From Areca catechu (Eukaryota > Streptophyta > Magnoliopsida > Arecales > Arecaceae): a stretch of DNA of 64,000 nt. Numbering within the stretch: the stretch's first letter is position 1; each line of letters begins with the position of its first letter. The stretch spans positions 130,740,112 to 130,804,111 of the forward strand of contig CM038047.1 in assembly GCA_021397845.1 (NCBI GenBank). The letters run 5' to 3'. The notes under the pieces are model-generated. The model saw only the letters and a program-made list of their open reading frames with translations, made no database searches and was not told the DNA's origin. Positions 12,289 through 23,585 of the stretch are shown piece after piece. The translations under genes were made by a program, and so were the position numbers.

Positions 12289-12579
12289 ATGATGGGGAGC
12301 CGAGCGTGCACCCAAGAAGGCTCGGGGGGAGGGCATTCTGAAAATGTGCTCTCCTTTATGAGGAAAGGGGAAGATGGGGGGAAAAATATAAATAATGATA
12401 CCGTGGTCGTCGAGATGACGATCGCAAAGCATCCTGTAAAACACATCATAGTTGATAGTAGAAGCTCCATAGATGTGCTTTTCTATGATGCTTTCTCCAG
12501 TATGAATCATTCTCCTACTCAACTCAGACCTGTGCACACTCCCCTTGTTGGTTTCATAGGTGATTCTATAAGGATGGAG
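12289..12579 (+). pseudogene. Element B aspartic protease, first part (interrupted by G)
   Basis: The segment NDTVVVEMTIAKHPVKHIIV followed by DSRSSIDVLFYDAF is a retroviral-type protease. The catalytic D-S/T-G reads D-S-R (near 12453), a G-to-A change that should abolish activity. The frame reaches GFIGDSIR and is cut at 12579 by element G. It resumes at 34732, after G's target duplication. The upstream frame is continuous with the gag C-terminus apart from a stop and a shift. Confidence 0.85.
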
Positions 12580-14290
12580 TGGTGCGGGCACCAGACTCAG
12601 AAGAAGACTTCAGGGCTCCATCTGGATCTCTGATTGACATTGCCCGAAGAATTAGGGTTTTCTGGTTTTATAATAAGGGTTGACTTGGTCAACTCAATTT
12701 TAGTTTGAGTCTGTATTTCCCTGTAATTTAAATTTTGTTGAGTCATGTTGACTCAATACAAGTCCTAGTAGTGATCTAGGTCTTCTCCAAGGTGCCACAT
12801 TTTCTCCCAGGACCAAGCAAGTGGGCGCCACACTCCCAGCCACACGCCAGAGTCCAGGAGGTGCCACATCTCCATCCAGTGTGCCTTGGTCCCCACACCA
12901 CAAGAAAGCAGGTCCCTTCTTTCATGCGCCACTTGGGGGAGAAATCCATCAAGATACCTCAATCCAAGGAGGAGCTAACTTTTTTCTAGATAAACCCAAG
13001 CCAGGATGGCAAGAATTTTTCTTGAAGAGAGGATCAAGGAGGTGCCCCACAATGTTCCATAAAAACCCAAGTTATAAAAGGGAAGAGAGCATGTCTTGGG
13101 GAGAAAATCAAGGAGGCACCCAAAAGTTTCCTAAAGTGCCAAAGCCATGAAAGGAAGAAGCCTAAACTTGTGGAGCAAGACTAGGAGGTGTCCAAAAGAG
13201 CCAAACCATGAAGGAAAAATCCTTGATTCATGGAGAGATACTAGGAGACACCCCCATAACCTGCCATTTGGAGCTGATTTTCAAGTTTTCTTGGAGTTTT
13301 TGGGCTGCCCACTCATGGAAGGAGTCCTGGGAAGAGAATTTGATGCCTAAAGTGTGGGTTAGTCCTATTAGTCCCACATGGGAAGTGTATGAAATTTTAT
13401 TTCTTTGTTATGTCTATATATTCAACTCTATGTAACTCTTGAAAAAGATCAGATGAATGAAAGAAATTTTTCCTGAGCAAACTTGTGTTTTCTCTTTTCC
13501 ACACTTGCTTCCAGGTGTTGAGCTCCGTGAGGGAGTAAATCCGGGTTCCCCTGGAACCTTGAGGAGGTGAGAGATCTCCAAAACCCCAAACCTTAGGTTA
13601 GCCACTCAACTCCCAAACCCTAGCCGCCATCACCCTTCTTTTTCCACCAAGCCCTAGTCTATTTCCCTTCTCACGGCCACCATCTCCAAGTCCAGGCCGA
13701 CCACCAGCATCCAGCCCCAATCCAGATACTACAGATCTACAACAATTCTAAGAGGAAGTCAGATCGACCTCCAGGAGAATTTGATTTCAGCAACTTCAGC
13801 TTTCAAGTTCTTCAACCTGGTAAGATCTTTTCTTGAGTTTCTGAATTCCATCATTTGTTCCTCTTCTTTCATAGATCTTGAGTCCAGGAGAAGCTGACCA
13901 AACCACGAGACCAGTATTGGAGGATCCATTGCGAAGATAGCCGACTCCGAGGATCCCACAATCTGCTCGAGAGAGTTCTTCCACCAGAATCCTGAGAAGA
14001 TCACTGTCTGGTTAGTAAACCGTCCCTCCTCTCTATTTCTGTTATGTTGAAAGTTCAGAGCGAAACCCTAGGTCTGGGAGTTTCTCAACCCCCAGCGATC
14101 CGTTACTTCTGAACTACTCTGATAATTTGGTTCCTTCTAAACTGTGCTTTCAATCTTTACTTAGTTTCCTTCAACGTAGTTTAGCTTTACTTTGAGTCGA
14201 AGCCAATTTCTGAAATATATATATATAAAAAAAAAAAATTAATCTTAATTTTACTTCCGCATACGTTTCTTTGTTCTTTGTTCTGCATCA
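12580..14290 (+). repeat. Element G LTR1 (1711 bp)
   Basis: Runs from TGGTGCGGGCACC to TTCTGCATCA. It is preceded by the TGGAG target duplication and followed by the primer site. A TATAAAAG box lies at 13073-13080. LTR2 matches it at the same length with roughly 25 substitutions by eye (about 1.5%). A short AT microsatellite and A-run lie at 14215-14240. Confidence 0.92.
13073..13080 (+). promoter_or_regulatory. TATA box of LTR1 (G)
   Basis: TATAAAAG sits mid-LTR and is conserved in LTR2 (18340-18347), LTR3 (33515-33522) and both LTRs of D (minus strand, 46518-46525 and 51843-51850). It marks the probable U3/R promoter. Confidence 0.75.
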
Positions 14291-14294
14291 TTTT

Positions 14295-14368
14295 TGGTAT
14301 CAGAGCTTTTGTGCTGCATCAATTTTGGTATCAGAGCTTCCGTTCTGTATCATTTTTGGTATCAGAGC
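14295..14368 (+). other. Three tandem tRNA-iMet primer binding sites (internal 1)
   Basis: TGGTATCAGAGC occurs at 14295-14306, 14326-14337 and 14357-14368, an exact 31-nt period. Each copy is preceded by an LTR-end-like TGCATCA or TGTATCA. Only the first directly abuts the LTR. Sister element D has a single site. Confidence 0.9.
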
Positions 14369-15252
14369 ACTGTCTAGGGTTTTTGTTTGATTGCTTGTTT
14401 GAGTCTCTCTCTTTTTACTTTGTCTGCTCGAAGTAGACTCCCCAGGACGTCCGGTCATAGGAATGAAGCGAGGTAAAAACCTCCTCTTCCCATTCCACGG
14501 GGTGTTCCTAGGGCGTGTAGGGGATCCGTTGGGTTATAACTTCGTAGCAGGAATTGTAAACGGGGAAGTGCTCTATTTTCAGACCGTAATTGCCCTGTTG
14601 CAGGAATTATTTCTCACTGAAAATAACTCCAAATTTGGTGATTTTTGTTTTTCTGAAACCAGTATAATTGAAACTAATTTGCATAATTTTCCTATGATTT
14701 ATTGATTTCTGTTCGATTTCTGAGAATTAAATTACTGCAACTCTGTTTTTGTGTTCTGCAATCCAATTATTTTTGAGTGTTCATCTCTTAATTCATCTTA
14801 AGGGCATTTGAGAATCTAAGATAAGGGGAGGAGTTGATAACCTCTCCTTAGCCCAAAACCACCACCCACTCATTCGAACCTAAGCCTTTAATCTAAAAAT
14901 TGATTAGACCTAATTTGCCCTAGTGGGCTAGGGACATCAACCAGTCGGGTCAAGGCTAGTGTTGAGTCAGTTTGTCTAGTTACTCTGTGTGTGCTTTGTA
15001 CTCAGTGTCTAGAACGGTGGTTCAGGGACTACGTCCTAAAGGGCATGTGTGCTGGTCCGCCTACCTGGCCAATCACTGATTGGTGTCTAGGATTGGCAAT
15101 TAGGGACCTAACACTCCCCTTACACTTGCCTGGCTGAGTCCTGAGTTACTACAGGCTAGCTTGCCACTCTGATTGGGCATCTAGTTTGGGCTCTAGGTCT
15201 AGTTAGCCCGTAGTCGTTCAGTTGAGTCTCATTTTGTGTGTTTGCTTGCATC
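14369..15252 (+). other. 5' leader of G internal 1
   Basis: Non-coding leader between PBS and gag. A block at about 14480-14570 (containing GTAGGGGATCCG and GGGTTATAACTTCGTAGCAGG in two pieces) is strongly conserved in internal 2 and in D. Its potential small ORF (14463-14705) lacks a conserved start in the other copies. The module shared with other lineages is at 15004-15134, annotated separately. Confidence 0.7.
15004..15134 (+). other. Cross-lineage leader module (G internal 1)
   Basis: Contains AGTGTCTAGAACGGTGGTTC, then AGGGACTACGTCC, CTACCTGGCCAATC, GATTGGTGTCTAGGATTGG and TTGCCTGGC. The same ordered words occur in the leaders of F, D and C. CCAAT...ATTGG can pair, and GTGTCTAG flanks the block as a direct repeat. 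It ends about 120 nt before the gag ATG. Confidence 0.75.
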
Positions 15253-16677
15253 ATGTCTACCCGGAATGGAGTGCCCTACCAACCTGGTCAAACCCAACCT
15301 GATTTAGAGGCAATGGTTAGAGCTCTTACTGAGAGCATGAACAAGTTAAGCCAGGATTTGACTGCTACTGTTACCCAGTGTAAAGAACAAGTCCATGAGA
15401 ATTTTACCCAGCTTAGGGATCAAGTCCAAGTCCTTGAGAAACGTAGACATCAAAATTGGATCCCTGATCCAAAATTTAATAGGCCCCAACCTCATCCATA
15501 CCAGGAGCCTAGGAGGACCTTATACCGTGATCCCGAGCATAACCTTAGGAAGCCTAACCATGATATCTATAGTGTGGATTGTGTCTATGAGAGGTCCTTA
15601 CAATATTCTAGACCAGTCACTCAACAACCCAAGTCTTCTAGATCAAACCATTTAGATCCACACCCATGCCCAAGTAAGGTCTCTACTAGCTTGAAACCTA
15701 GTGTGACCCAGGTTCCTATATCGCAAGAATGTTTGTTTTGTGGAGAAAGAGGCCATAAATCTAGTCAGTGCCCATGCATAGGACTGGCTTGTGCACAGCT
15801 AAGTGGTAAGAATTCTAAGGATGACATTAATGAGGGAGAACCCAAGCCTACCAATGAGGAAGAAAGGTTAGGTATGACAAGCCTAGAATCAGTTGACCCG
15901 ATTACCACTGACCCGAAACCCATTGAAGATGGCATCGAGGAAGTATATGATGCTGGCTTGAGTCTAGTTGATGAATATGAGGGGGAAGAACTTGAAGAAT
16001 GTGACATCGATACTATTGGTTCCTTACCTGAGGAGACCTTGGAGAGCAACCAAGTGGTAGGACCTAGTTCAGAAATTCAGGAGATTTGTGAGAATCAGGT
16101 TCCTTTAGTCAAATACCCCCAGGAAGAACTCATAGTGTTAGCCCGAGCTATTAGTTCGTACCCTCTAATGACAGTCATTCCCCAAGTACCAATTGAAGAT
16201 CTTTGCACTGAACTGTTTAAGTTTGCCCACCCTATGGTAGATCCTCTCCTTAGGATGACTGAATCAAGCCTCTTACAATTGGACCTTGTCCCATGCCCAG
16301 CCACTAAGGTCTCTCTCGTAATCTCAGTTGAACATCCTTGTCTTGAGCGGATTGATTCACCCAGTCCTGTAGAAGTCCTCCTTATAGCCCCAGACCCCTT
16401 CCTTCGCATGATTGACCTACCCTTCTATAGAGTATACCTTTCCGCACCCATAGGTCAAATTTCAAGTCTTGAGGTCATCATCCATAGGCCCTTCCATGAA
16501 TCATTCTCTAATCTAGTTCTTGAGAAAGTGGATCATTATTTACTTAGAGAACAAACCTTAACTATTGCAATCACATGTCCTAGGCTACTTCCCGAACCAT
16601 CTCTTGATCCATTCCTGGGAGTAGCAAACTTTTCCTTTCGTAAGGATGACCAGTCGACACTCATAGATCACCATTAA
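15253..16677 (+). pseudogene. Element G gag (internal 1) with premature stop
   Basis: Start ATG at 15253 (MSTRNGVPYQPGQTQPDLEA), also conserved in D. The N-terminal ~70 residues are coiled-coil-like. A CCHC zinc knuckle CLFCGERGHKSSQC lies at about 15730-15771, followed by an acidic, proline-rich region (EEVYDAGLSLVDEYEGEELE). The capsid-type domain present in D is absent here. The frame stops at 16675-16677 (TAA, where internal 2 has TCA), so this copy lacks the fusion to the integrase segment. Roughly 475 residues. Product: a nucleocapsid-like RNA-binding protein, presumably co-packaged with an autonomous relative. Confidence 0.8.
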
Positions 16678-17880
16678 AACCTTCAGGTCACCACCTTTAG
16701 TCAACAGGTAATTCGAGACCCCACCTCATATCTCCTCCCTTTCTCTAGGACTTCCAATGCTTCTTACACCATCCAAGTAAACTTTGTCGAAGTCTTTAGA
16801 GTAAACCACGTGTCAGAACCTATTAGGTTTGCCACCTACTTCTGGAAGACCTTATGGTACCTACTAGGCACCCATGATAAGTTTTCATGCTCTGCATGCC
16901 ATCCTCCGACCCAAGGTCAAACCTAGAGAGCCTTAGTTTGTTAGGTTTAGACCTAGGGTTCCTTTGGAATAAAGTCCATTCTTTAGGAATGCGTCGTCAG
17001 TCTAGTTTAGTTTTTCTTGACCCTTTACTAGGCTTTGGCTCAGATTTTGGTTTGATTGAGAGCACCAGGAATTGGGATTTGTATTTTGTCCAGGGCTAAA
17101 ATTGCATTCAATGTTTCGATCAATAGGTCTATAGGCTAGAGTCTCTTTGAAATTGTTCATGGATACAAGCCTCACACACCACTTGATCTGATTTCACTAT
17201 TAGCCCATACACACAAGTCTCTTGATTCACTTGCATAGCATGTAAAGGACTTGCATAAAAAAATTCATGCCAAAATAACTTTAAGTAATGAAACTTATAA
17301 GAAGTTGGCTGATTCTCAAAGACGAGTCAAAACTTTTGTTGAGGGAGACTATGTAATGATTAGGTTAAGGCCTGAATGGTTTCCTCCTGCAACTGTTAGA
17401 AAGTTACATGCTAGAGGAGCTGGACTATTTAGAGTGGTGAAGAGAGTAGGGTCCAATGCCTATGTGCTCGAGTTGCCTTTAGAACTAGGCATTAGCTCCA
17501 CTTTCAACATTACAGACCTAGTAGAGTATAGAGAGCCAGCTGTGATTCCCAGTGAGCCTTTTGAGCCTAATCCTGCTCTTGAGAGTGAACCCAACCCTGT
17601 GTGTCCACCAACAAACTGGCCTGTGAGGAAAGAGCAGATTGAAAAGATCCTGGATGATCAGGTTATCTCTACTCGTAATCGAGGATACCAAAGATACCTG
17701 GTCCGCTGGCAAGGAAGGCCAGATTCTGATAACTCTTGGATCTCCCGAGAAGAATTACAAGAATTGGACCCAGACCTCTTGGAGAGATACCAGAGCCAGC
17801 TTGATCCATACTCGACAGGGTCGAGTTCCTCCCACCCCGGGAGAATTGGTGCGGGCACCAGAGTCAGAAGAAGACTTTAG
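16678..17880 (+). pseudogene. Element G integrase C-terminus and chromodomain (internal 1)
   Basis: After the gag stop the same frame continues into the end of the integrase core (IRFATYFWKTLW, then a CHPPTQGQT-like match to the CHPQTDGQT region), followed by several stops to about 17120. The open segment 17251-17880 carries the integrase C-terminal domain (DYVMIRLRPEWFPPATVRKL, LGISSTFNITDLVEY) and a chromodomain (RGYQRYLVRWQGRPDSDNSWI in parts, about 17680-17750). The chromodomain would direct insertion into heterochromatin. The stop codon at 17878-17880 lies 33 bp inside LTR2, so the LTR encodes the last residues. Confidence 0.82.
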
Positions 17881-19557
17881 GGCTCCATCTGAATCTCTGA
17901 TTGACATTGCCCGAAGAATTAGGGTTTTCTGGTTTGGTAATAAGGGTTGACTTGGTCAACTCAATTTTAGTTTGAGTCTGTATTTCTCTGTAATTTAAAT
18001 TTTGTTGAGTCATGTTGACTCAATACAAGTCCTAGTAGTGGTCTAGGTCTTCTCCAAGGTGCCACATTTTCTCCCAGGACCAAGCAAGTGGGCGCCACAC
18101 TCCCAGCCACACGCCAGAGTCCAGGAGGCGCCACATCTCCATCCAGTGTGCCTTGGTCCCCACACCACAAGAAAGCAGGTCCCTTCTTTCATGCACCACT
18201 TGGGGGAGAAATCCATCAAGATACCTCAATCCAAGGAGGAGCCAACTTCTTTCCAGATAAACCCAAGCCAGGATGGCAAGAATTTTTCTTGAAGAGAGGA
18301 TCAAGGAGGTGCCCCACAATGTTCCATAAAAACCCAAGTTATAAAAGGGAAGAGAGCATGTCTTGGGGAGAAAATCAAGGAGAAACCCAAAAGTTTCCTA
18401 AAGTGCCAAAGCCATGAAAGGAAGAAGCCTAAACTTGTGGAGCAAGACTAGGAGGTGTCCAAAAGAGCCAAACCATGAAGGGAAAATCCTTGATTCATGG
18501 AGAGATACTAGGAGACACCCCCATAACCTGCCATTTGGAGCTGATTTTCAAGTTTTCTTGGAGTTTTTGGGCTGCCCACTCATGGAAGGAGTCCTGGGAA
18601 GAGAATTTGATGCCTAAAGTGTGGGTTAGTCCAATTAGTCCCACATGGGAAGTGTATGAAATTTTATTTCTTTGTTATGTCTATATATTCAACTCTATGT
18701 AACTCTTGAAAAAGATCAGATGAATGAAAGAAATTTTTCCTGAGCAAACTTGTGTTTTCTCTTTTCCGCACTTGCTTCCAGGTGTTGAGCTCCGTGAGGG
18801 AGTAACTCCGGGTTCCCCTGGAACCTTGAGGAGGTGAGAGATCTCCAAAACCCCAAACCTTAGGTTAGCCACTCAACTCCCAAACCCTAGCCGCCATCAC
18901 CCTTATCTTTCCACCAAGCCCTAGTCTATTTCCCTTCTCACGGCCACCATCTCCAAGTCCAGGCCGACCACCAGCATCCAGCCCCAGTCCAGATACTGCA
19001 GATCTACAACAATTCTAAGAGGAAGTCAGATCGACCTCCAGGAAAATTTGATTTCAGCAACTTCAGCTTTCAAGTTCTTCAACCTGGTAAGATCTTTTCT
19101 TGAGTTTCTGAATTCCATCATTTGTTCCTCTTCTTTCCCAGATCTTGAGTCCAGGAGAAGCTGACCAAACCACGAGACCAGTATTGGAGGATCCATTGCG
19201 AAGATAGCCGACTCCGAGGATCCCACAATCTGCTCGAGAGAGTTCTTCCACCAGAATCCTGAGAAGATCACTGTCTGGTTAGTAAACCGTCCCTCCTCTC
19301 TATTTCTGTTATGTTGAAAGTTCAGAGCGAAACCCTAGGTCTGGGAGTTTCTCAACCCCCAGCGATCCGTTACTTCTGAACTACTCTGATAATTTGGTTC
19401 CTTCTAAACTGTGCTTTCAATCTTTACTTAGTTTCCTTCAACGTAGTTTAGCTTTACTTTGAGTCGAAGCCAATTTCTGAAATATATATATATATAAAAA
19501 AAAAATTAATCTTAATTTTACTTCCGCATACGTTTCTTTGTTCTTTGTTCTGCATCA
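17847..19557 (+). repeat. Element G LTR2, shared middle LTR (1711 bp)
   Basis: Runs from TGGTGCGGGCACC to TTCTGCATCA, preceded by CCCGGGAGAAT as plus-strand primer candidate and followed by a PBS triplet. It serves as the 3' LTR of internal 1 and the 5' LTR of internal 2 with no duplication on either side. TATA box at 18340-18347. Confidence 0.92.
18340..18347 (+). promoter_or_regulatory. TATA box of LTR2 (G)
   Basis: TATAAAAG in the same context as in LTR1. It would drive transcription of internal 2. Confidence 0.72.
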
Positions 19558-19561
19558 TTTT

Positions 19562-19635
19562 TGGTATCAGAGCTTTTGTGCTGCATCAATTTTGGTATCA
19601 GAGCTTCCGTTCTGCATCATTTTTGGTATCAGAGC
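19562..19635 (+). other. Three tandem tRNA-iMet primer binding sites (internal 2)
   Basis: TGGTATCAGAGC at 19562-19573, 19593-19604 and 19624-19635, again with a 31-nt period. The triplication therefore predates the tandem duplication. Confidence 0.9.
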
Positions 19636-20270
19636 CCTGTCTAGGGTTTCTGTTTGATTGCTTGTTTGAGTCTCTCTCTTTTTACTTTGTCTGCTCGAAG
19701 TAGACTCCCCAGGATGTCCGGTCCTAGGAACGAAGCGAGGTGCAAACCTCCTCTTCCCATTCCACGGGGTGTTCCTAGGGCGTGTAGGGGATCCGTTGGG
19801 TTATAACTTCGTAGCAGGAATTGTAAACGGGGAAGTGCTCTATTTTCAGCCCGTAATTATCCTGTTGCAGGAATTATTTCTCTCTGAAGGTAACTCCAAA
19901 TTTGGTGATTTTTGTTTTTCTGAAACCAGTATAATTGAAACTAATTTGCACAATTTTCCTATGATTTATTGATTTCCTTTCGATTTCTGAGAATTAAATT
20001 ACTGCAACTCTGTTTTTGTGTTCTGCAATCCAATTATTTTTGAGTGTTCATCTCTTAATTCATCTTAAGGGCATTTGAGCATCTAAGATAAGGGGAGGAG
20101 TTGATAACCTCTCCTTAGCCCAAAACCACCACCCACTCATTCGAACCTAAGCCTTTAATCTAAAAATTGATTAGACCTAATTTGCCCTAGTGGGCTAGGG
20201 ACATCAACCAGTCGGGTCAAGGCTAGTGTTGAGTCAGTTTGTCTAGTTACTCTGTGTGTGCTTTGTACTC

Positions 20271-20401
20271 AGTGTCTAGAACGGTGGTTCAGGGACTACA
20301 TCCCAAAGGGCTTTTGTGCTGGTCCGCCTACCTGGCCAATCACTGATTGGTGTCTAGGATTGGCAATTAGGGACCTAACACTCCCCTTACACTTGCCTGG
20401 C
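20271..20401 (+). other. Cross-lineage leader module (G internal 2)
   Basis: Second copy of the module at 15004-15134, offset by exactly 5267 bp and nearly identical. The remaining leader (19636-20519) holds the same conserved block as internal 1 and no gene. Confidence 0.75.
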
Positions 20402-20519
20402 TGAGTCCTGAGTTACTACAGGCTAGCTTGCCACTCTGATTGGGCATCTAGTTTGGGCTCTAGGTCCAGTTAGCCCGTAGTCGTTCAGTTGAGTCTCATT
20501 TTGTGTGTTTGCTTGCATC

Positions 20520-22193
20520 ATGTCTACCCGGAATGGAGTGCCCTACCAACCTGGTCAAACCCAACCTGATTTAGAGGCAATGGTTAGAGCTCTTACTGAG
20601 AGCATGAACAAGTTAAGCCAGGATTTGACTGCTACTGTTACCCAGTGTAAAGAACAAGTCCATGAGAATTTTACCCAGCTTAGGGATCAAGTCCAAGTCC
20701 TTGAGAAACGTAGACATCAAAATTGGATCCCTGATCCAAAATTTAATAGGCCCCAACCTCATCCATACCAGGAGCCTAGGAGGACCTTATACCGTGATCC
20801 CGAGCATAACCTTAGGAAGCCTAACCATGATATCTATAGTGTGGATCGTGTCTATGAGAGGTCCTTACAATATTCTAGACCAGTCACTCAACAACCCAAG
20901 TCTTCTAGATCAAACCATTTAGATCCACACCCATGCCCAAGTAAGGTCTCTACTAGCTTGAAACCCAGTGTGACCCAGGTTCCTATATCGCAAGAATGTT
21001 TGTTTTGTGGAGAAAGAGGCCATAAATCTAGTCAGTGCCCATGCATAGGACTGGCTTGTGCACAGCTAAGTGGTAAGAATTCTAAGGATGACATTAATGA
21101 GGGAGAACCCAAGCCTACCAATGAGGAAGAAAGGTTAGGTATGACAAGCCTAGAATCAGTTGACCCGATTACCACTGACCCGAAACCCATTGAAGATGGC
21201 ATCGAGGAAGTATATGATGCTGGCTTGAGTCTAGTTGATGAATATGAGGGGGAAGAACTTGAAGAATGTGACATCGATACTATTGGTTCCTTACCTGAGG
21301 AGACCTTGGAGAGCAACCAAGTGGTAGGACCTAGTTCAGAAATTCAGGAGATTTGTGAGAATCAGGTTCCTTTAGTCAAATACCCCCAGGAAGAACTCAT
21401 AGTGTTAGCCCGAGCTATCAGTTCGTACCCTCTAATGACAGTCATTCCCCAAGTACCAATTGAAGATCTTTGCACTGAACTGTTTAAGTTTGCCCACCCT
21501 ATGGTAGATCCTCTCCTTAGGATGACTGAATCAAGCCTCTTACAATTGGACCTTGTCCCATGCCCAGCCACTAAGGTCTCTCCCGTAATCTCAGTTGAAC
21601 ATCCTTGTCTTGAGCGGATTGATTCACCCAGTCCTGTAGAAGTCCTCCTTATGGCCCCAGACCCCTTCCTTCGCATGATTGACCTACCCTTCTATAGAGT
21701 ATACCTTTCCGCACCCATAGGTCAAATTTCAAGTCTTGAGGTCATCATCCATAGGCCCTTCCATGAATCATTCTCTAATCCAGTTCTTGAGAAAGTGGAT
21801 CATTATTTACTTAGAGAACAAACCTTAACTATTGCAATCACATGTCCTAGGCTACTTCCCGAACCATCTCTTGATCCATTCCTGGGAGTAGCAAACTTTT
21901 CCTTTCGTAAGGATGACCAGTCGACACTCATAGATCACCATTCAAACCTTCAGGTCACCACCTTTAGTCAACAGGTAATTCGAGACCCCACCTCATATCT
22001 CCTCCCTTTCTCTAGGACTTCCAATGCTTCTTACACCATCCAAGTAAACTTTGTCGAAGTCTTTAGAGTAAACCACGTGTCAGAACCTATTAGGTTTGCC
22101 ACCTACTTCTGGAAGACCTTATGGCACCTACTAGGCACCCATGATAAGTTTTCATGCTCTGCATGCCATCCTCCGACCCAAGGTCAAACCTAG
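20520..22193 (+). CDS. Element G gag-integrase-tail fusion protein (internal 2), intact frame
   Basis: An open frame of about 557 codons from ATG 20520 (MSTRNGVPYQ). Order: coiled-coil-like N-terminus, RNA-binding zinc knuckle CLFCGERGHKSSQC at about 20997-21038, a long acidic/proline-rich linker, then an in-frame junction into the tail of an integrase catalytic core (IRFATYFWKTLWHLLGTHDK and CHPPTQGQT). Protease, RT, RNase H and the integrase N-half are absent. The same junction occurs in D and, as a relic, in E, so it was inherited and not a local deletion. The frame ends at 22191-22193. The protein could bind element RNA but cannot copy it. Confidence 0.75.
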   Translation: MSTRNGVPYQPGQTQPDLEAMVRALTESMNKLSQDLTATVTQCKEQVHENFTQLRDQVQVLEKRRHQNWIPDPKFNRPQPHPYQEPRRTLYRDPEHNLRKPNHDIYSVDRVYERSLQYSRPVTQQPKSSRSNHLDPHPCPSKVSTSLKPSVTQVPISQECLFCGERGHKSSQCPCIGLACAQLSGKNSKDDINEGEPKPTNEEERLGMTSLESVDPITTDPKPIEDGIEEVYDAGLSLVDEYEGEELEECDIDTIGSLPEETLESNQVVGPSSEIQEICENQVPLVKYPQEELIVLARAISSYPLMTVIPQVPIEDLCTELFKFAHPMVDPLLRMTESSLLQLDLVPCPATKVSPVISVEHPCLERIDSPSPVEVLLMAPDPFLRMIDLPFYRVYLSAPIGQISSLEVIIHRPFHESFSNPVLEKVDHYLLREQTLTIAITCPRLLPEPSLDPFLGVANFSFRKDDQSTLIDHHSNLQVTTFSQQVIRDPTSYLLPFSRTSNASYTIQVNFVEVFRVNHVSEPIRFATYFWKTLWHLLGTHDKFSCSACHPPTQGQT

Positions 22194-22517
22194 AGAGCCT
22201 TAGTTTGTTAGGTTTAGACCAAGGGTTCCTTTGGAATAAAGTCCATTCTTTAGGAATGCGTCGTCAGTCTAGTTTAGTTTTTCTTGACCCTTTACTATGC
22301 TTTGGCTCAGATTTTGGTTTGATTGAGTGCACCAGGAATTGGGATTTGTATTTTGTCCATGGCTGAAATTGCATTCAATATTTCGATCAATAGGTCTATA
22401 GGCTAGAGTCTCTTTGAAATTGTTCATGGATACAAGCCTCACACACCACTTGATCTGATTTCACTATTAGCCCATACACACAAGTCTCTTGATTCACTTG
22501 CATAGCATGTAAAGGAC

Positions 22518-23159
22518 TTGCATAAAAAAATTCATGCCAAAATAACTTTAAGTAATGAAACTTATAAGAAGTTGGCTGATTCTCAAAGACGAGTCAAAAC
22601 TTTTGTTGAGGGAGACTATGTAATGATTAGGTTAAAGCCTGAATGGTTTCCTTCTGCAACTGTTAGAAAGTTACATGCTAGAGGAGCTGGACTATTTAGA
22701 GTGGTGAAGAGAGTAGGGTCCAATGCCTATGTGCTCGAGTTGCCTTTAGAACTAGGCATTAGCTCCACTTTCAACATTACAGACCTAGTAGAGTATAGAG
22801 AGCCAGCTGTGATTCCCAGTGAGCCTTTTGAGCCTAATCCTGCTCTTGAGAGTGAACCCAACCCTGTGTGTCCACCAACAAACTGGCCTGTGAGGAAAGA
22901 GCAGATTGAAAAGATCCTGGATGATCAGGTTATCTCTACTCGTAATCGAGGATACCAAAGATACCTGGTCCGCTGGCAAGGAAGGCCAGATTCTGATAAC
23001 TCTTGGATCTCCCGAGAAGAATTACAAGAATTGGACCCAGACCACTTGGAGAGATACCAGAGCCAGCTTGATCCATACTCGACAAGGTCGAGTTCCTCCC
23101 ACCCCGGGAGAATTGGTGCGGGCACCAGACTCAGAAGAAGACTTCAGGGCTCCATCTGA
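22518..23159 (+). pseudogene. Element G integrase C-terminal domain and chromodomain (internal 2)
   Basis: The 324 bp between the gag fusion and this frame are an integrase relic with stops. The open segment has HKKIHAKITLSNETYKKLA, the C-terminal DNA-binding domain (RLKPEWFPSATVRKLHARGA) and a chromodomain with RYLVRWQGRPDSDNSW. It has no start codon of its own in good context, so translation is doubtful. The frame runs 45 bp into LTR3. Compared with internal 1 the reading extends further because the CAG at the equivalent stop is retained. Confidence 0.75.
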
Positions 23160-23585
23160 ATCTCTGATTGACATTGCCCGAAGAATTAGGGTTTTCTGGT
23201 TTTGTAATAAGGGTTGTCTTGGTCAACTCAATTTTAGTTTGAGTCTGTATTTCCCTGTAATTTAAATTTTGTTGAGTCATGTTGACTCAATACAAGTCCT
23301 AGTAGTGGTCTAGGTCTTCTCCAAGGCGCCACATTTTCTCCCAGGACCAAGCAAGTGGGCACCACACTCCCAGCCACACGCCAGAGTCCAGGAGGCGCCA
23401 CATCTCCATCCAGTGTGCCTTGGTCCCCACACCACAAGAAAGCAGGTCCCTTCTTTCATGCGCCACTTGGGGGAGAAATCCATCAAGATACCTCAATCCA
23501 AGGAGGAGCCAACTTCTTTCCAGATAAACCCAAGCCAGGATGGCAAGAATTTTTCTTGAAGAGAGGATCAAGGAGGTGCCCCACA
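23114..23585 (+). repeat. Element G LTR3, left part
   Basis: Starts TGGTGCGGGCACC and matches LTR1/LTR2 up to GGTGCCCCACA, where F is inserted. CCACA (23581-23585) is the left copy of F's target duplication. The break point lies just upstream of the TATA box. Confidence 0.92.

Noticed and set aside
14463..14705. Small upstream ORF in G's leader
   Set aside because: The start codon is absent in internal 2 and the frame differs in D. The DNA block, not a peptide, is conserved.
15004..15134. Shared leader module as a hammerhead ribozyme or tRNA gene
   Set aside because: I could not find the hammerhead core (CTGATGA with GAAA in place) or a tRNA cloverleaf with A and B boxes.
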